13,801 nucleotides of DNA from JAKBCQ01 sp021807585 (GTDB lineage: Bacteria; Planctomycetota; Planctomycetia; Isosphaerales; Isosphaeraceae). The notes beneath the pieces are model-generated. The model was not told where the DNA came from. It searched no databases and saw nothing but the letters and a program-made list of their open reading frames with translations. How positions within the stretch are numbered: the stretch's first letter is position 1; the number at the start of each line of letters is the position of its first letter. The DNA lies in the NCBI GenBank assembly GCA_027325115.1, contig DAHWFG010000359.1, forward strand, positions 1 through 13,801, given 5' to 3'. Positions 12,060 through 13,801 of the stretch are shown in pieces. The translations under genes and the position numbers were made by a program.

Positions 12060-12413
12060 TTACCTCGCGGTCGGTTCGGCGGTCGTTTCACGCAGCTCGG
12101 TTTCGTAACGCGCGACAAGCCGCTTGAGCCTGGCGAATTCCAACCAGGAGAAGACGACGACCGGCAAAAAGAGGATCGCCGAAACGATCAACCCGATCGC
12201 GGGTCGGCCGAACGCGGTGAAGAGCGTGGTGATAAAAACCGCCAGAAACGTCGGCACGATCGTCATCCCGATCGTGGCGCGGCGGTATTTCGCCAATTGG
12301 TCGCGGAGCGGTTCGACCCCCAACCTCAACCTTCCCAGCTTCTTCCGCCACTCGCGCTCCCATTCGGAACGATCGATTCGGGCCGATTCCGACCGCGCGT
12401 CTGATTGTTTCAT
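12060..12413 (-). CDS. Small protein with two membrane segments, function unknown
   Basis: This predicts 117 residues. A charged, probably helical N-terminal part (about 14-45, rich in Arg, Glu and Trp, including SEWEREWRKKLGRLRLG) is followed by two hydrophobic segments at about 47-67 (IGMTIVPTFLAVFITTLFTA) and 72-92 (AIGLIVSAILFLPVVVFSWL), then a short charged tail. The loop between the helices is very short, so it is probably a hairpin in the inner membrane with both ends on the cytoplasmic side. No motif ties it to a known family. There is no Shine-Dalgarno sequence before the ATG; upstream there is AT-rich sequence with TAAAAT about 18 bases before the start that might serve as a -10. 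It lies on the same strand as the PH-type gene, 241 bases downstream of it. Confidence 0.65.
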   Translation of the reverse strand: MKQSDARSESARIDRSEWEREWRKKLGRLRLGVEPLRDQLAKYRRATIGMTIVPTFLAVFITTLFTAFGRPAIGLIVSAILFLPVVVFSWLEFARLKRLVARYETELRETTAEPTAR

Positions 12414-12654
12414 AAAGTTTGTTCACATACCATTTTAACTGATTCAAAATCGACGCGTCCCCCGCAAGGTCGCGCGAGGCTTGCTCGAAAAGCCGCCGAC
12501 TTTCGCTATTGTAATCGTTCCCGGTCGCGAATCCACGCCTTGAGCGGCGAGCGACGCGCGGCGAGCGAAAACCGAAATCCAATCTCTCGACGGTTCGTAA
12601 TAATTTATTTGCTATTTTGTATTTATATTAATTATATTTCATGTCTAAGGTTCT

Positions 12655-13801
12655 TTACGAGCGAACCGTCAATCCCCGAACCCTGATCGACGGATTAAAA
12701 TATTTCATTTTTATTACAAATTCATTGAACGTTGGAAAATGATTCGTCAAACTGATTTTCCCCCCTTTGTGTCGAATCACAATATTCGTTCGGTTCGGGT
12801 CGAACCAAGAGCCCGCGACGATCGAATCGACGTCCTCGGCGCGAACGACAATCGTTCGCCTCATGCTTCGAAAAGTCGCCTCCCCCGATCGGTTTAAGAC
12901 GATCGTCGTCGGATTCGTCGTTACCGAACGGAACAACCCCCAAAGCGCGAATACGCCGATCGCGAACTGAGCCGCCCCAAGCGAAACCAGCTCGACGACT
13001 CCCCATCGTGCGTTCAGATTCATCTCCTTCGCATGTGTCGTCAAAAGTGGAACGATTTTATCGGGAAACTCGATCATCACCACCAATATCAGCGTAGCTA
13101 TTCCGACAAGACAAAAAACGATCATCGACCCGATGACGAATGGAATAAACATCATCAATCGTCCGATTATTGACATTCGGAAAATTTGCTCGTCTTTATC
13201 ATTCGCCCAAACTTGCAAGCGTTTTACGCGTTCGACGATCGAATTCGATATCAACCTTTTTTGGATCAGAGATTCAACATCGCAGACGCGTTCGATCGCG
13301 AGAAAACCGACCGGCGAAGCCATATTGGTCCAATCGGGTCGATCTTCGAAAATAAGATTCCCCGAACCGTCCTTGCGTTCATCGAGGCGCATCAGTCGAA
13401 GCTCGGAGGGGCGGAATCGCCGCACCGACACGCCTCGGATCCAATCGGGCTCGACGATCAACACGCGACGATCGGTCACCGCGTAACGCGTTTTTTTCGC
13501 CTTATTCCACGCTCGCAGCGGCCAAGTCAAAAGAAAAAGACCGGGAGGGAGGAACCACATTCCGGCGAGCAACGCGATCCCCACGTTATACGGAGCGAAC
13601 GGTTCGACGACTTTTCCGTGATCCCAGTTGTTCTTGCCGCCATGGGCGACCGAAACGATCCAGAGAAGCGCGAGCGATGTGAATAAAAGCCCGAAAAGCC
13701 CTGTGGGAAGCGACAAAACGAAGACCGAGCCCGGCCTGGGTGATCCCGTCCACACGATCGTTTCCCCCGGTTCGACGATCGAAGCGAAATCCGCCTTGGC
13801 G
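12655..13801 (-). CDS. Membrane protein with a bacterial PH-like domain, 5' end outside the window
   Basis: At least 381 residues are visible, and the frame stays open to the window edge. The visible N-terminus contains EPGETIVWTGSPRPG, the ExxxWxGxP motif typical just inside such proteins, so the GTG codon at 13755 within this motif is not the start. Then come two membrane segments (SVFVLSLPTGLFGLLFTSLA and, after a loop, IALLAGMWFLPPGLFLLTWP), and KTRYAVTDRRVLIVEPDWIRG, the YAVTxRRV signature of bacterial PH (DUF304-like) domains. Further on are two more hydrophobic regions (around MMFIPFVIGSMIVFCLVGIA and SLGAAQFAIGVFALWGLF) and a second beta-rich part at the end (TIVLNRSGEATFRSMRRTIV, VRAEDVDSIVAGSWFD, NIVIRHKGGKISLTN). 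It probably sits in the inner membrane. Its role is unknown. It may share a transcript with the next small gene. Confidence 0.8.
   Translation of the reverse strand, partial: AKADFASIVEPGETIVWTGSPRPGSVFVLSLPTGLFGLLFTSLALLWIVSVAHGGKNNWDHGKVVEPFAPYNVGIALLAGMWFLPPGLFLLTWPLRAWNKAKKTRYAVTDRRVLIVEPDWIRGVSVRRFRPSELRLMRLDERKDGSGNLIFEDRPDWTNMASPVGFLAIERVCDVESLIQKRLISNSIVERVKRLQVWANDKDEQIFRMSIIGRLMMFIPFVIGSMIVFCLVGIATLILVVMIEFPDKIVPLLTTHAKEMNLNARWGVVELVSLGAAQFAIGVFALWGLFRSVTTNPTTIVLNRSGEATFRSMRRTIVVRAEDVDSIVAGSWFDPNRTNIVIRHKGGKISLTNHFPTFNEFVIKMKYFNPSIRVRGLTVRS

Noticed and set aside
12414..12582. Minus-strand frame upstream of and overlapping the two-helix protein gene, with a stretch ending in LNQLKWYVNKLYETIRRA
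   Set aside because: The first part looks mildly protein-like, but the frame then runs out of phase through the membrane-segment gene and turns Arg-rich. It could be a remnant or a short peptide; there is too little to call a gene.

Overview
The window looks like a piece of a GC-rich planctomycete chromosome, probably from the Isosphaeraceae or a relative. The grounds are a secreted DUF1080 protein, several small membrane or charged proteins of planctomycete type, a bacterial-PH-type membrane protein with a GETIVWTGSP motif, many starts without Shine-Dalgarno sequences, and short AT-rich strips between GC-rich genes. This assignment is inference; there is no rRNA here to settle it.

Layout. 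1-221: upstream region with a good sigma70-like promoter for frr. 222-782 (+): frr, ribosome recycling factor. 783-1304: gene-free region holding two inverted pairs of a short hairpin element (REPIN-like), with terminator-like T tracts for both flanking genes, and a 24-bp perfect palindrome. 1305-4856 (-): a two-gene respiratory locus, nuoBCD (NuoB, NuoC and NuoD fused in one 897-residue chain) followed by nuoI. Together these are exactly the quinone-reducing (Q) module of complex I. 5169-5387 (+): small membrane protein. 5670-6629 (+): a PilZ domain fused to lipoprotein signal peptidase LspA, convergent with 6641-7330 (-), a secreted DUF1080 protein. 7556-7981 (+): stand-alone receiver domain. 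7982-8304: gene-free, with two adjacent AT-rich palindromes. 8305-8868 (+): Lys/Ala-repeat protein with an acidic tail. 8912-8985 (-): tRNA-Ile(GAU) with its own promoter. 9188-10405 (+): LarA/DUF2088-like protein that seems to lack key LarA residues. 10455-11426 (+): YgfZ/GcvT-like protein, probably in the same operon. 11521-11802 (-) and 12060-12413 (-): small proteins of unknown function. 12655-13801 (-): PH-type membrane protein whose 5' end lies outside the window.

How the genes may relate. YgfZ-type proteins support some iron-sulphur enzymes, and the nuo locus here encodes three [4Fe-4S] clusters (N2, N6a, N6b), but the two are about 5.6 kb apart and on opposite strands, so any link is only functional. 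Most other genes are housekeeping or lineage-specific and look independent. The most unusual items are the PilZ-LspA fusion, which would place a possible c-di-GMP sensor on lipoprotein maturation, the three-way NuoBCD fusion, and the paired hairpin element with a compensatory base change between copies. No CRISPR array, insertion sequence, phage gene or defence system was seen.
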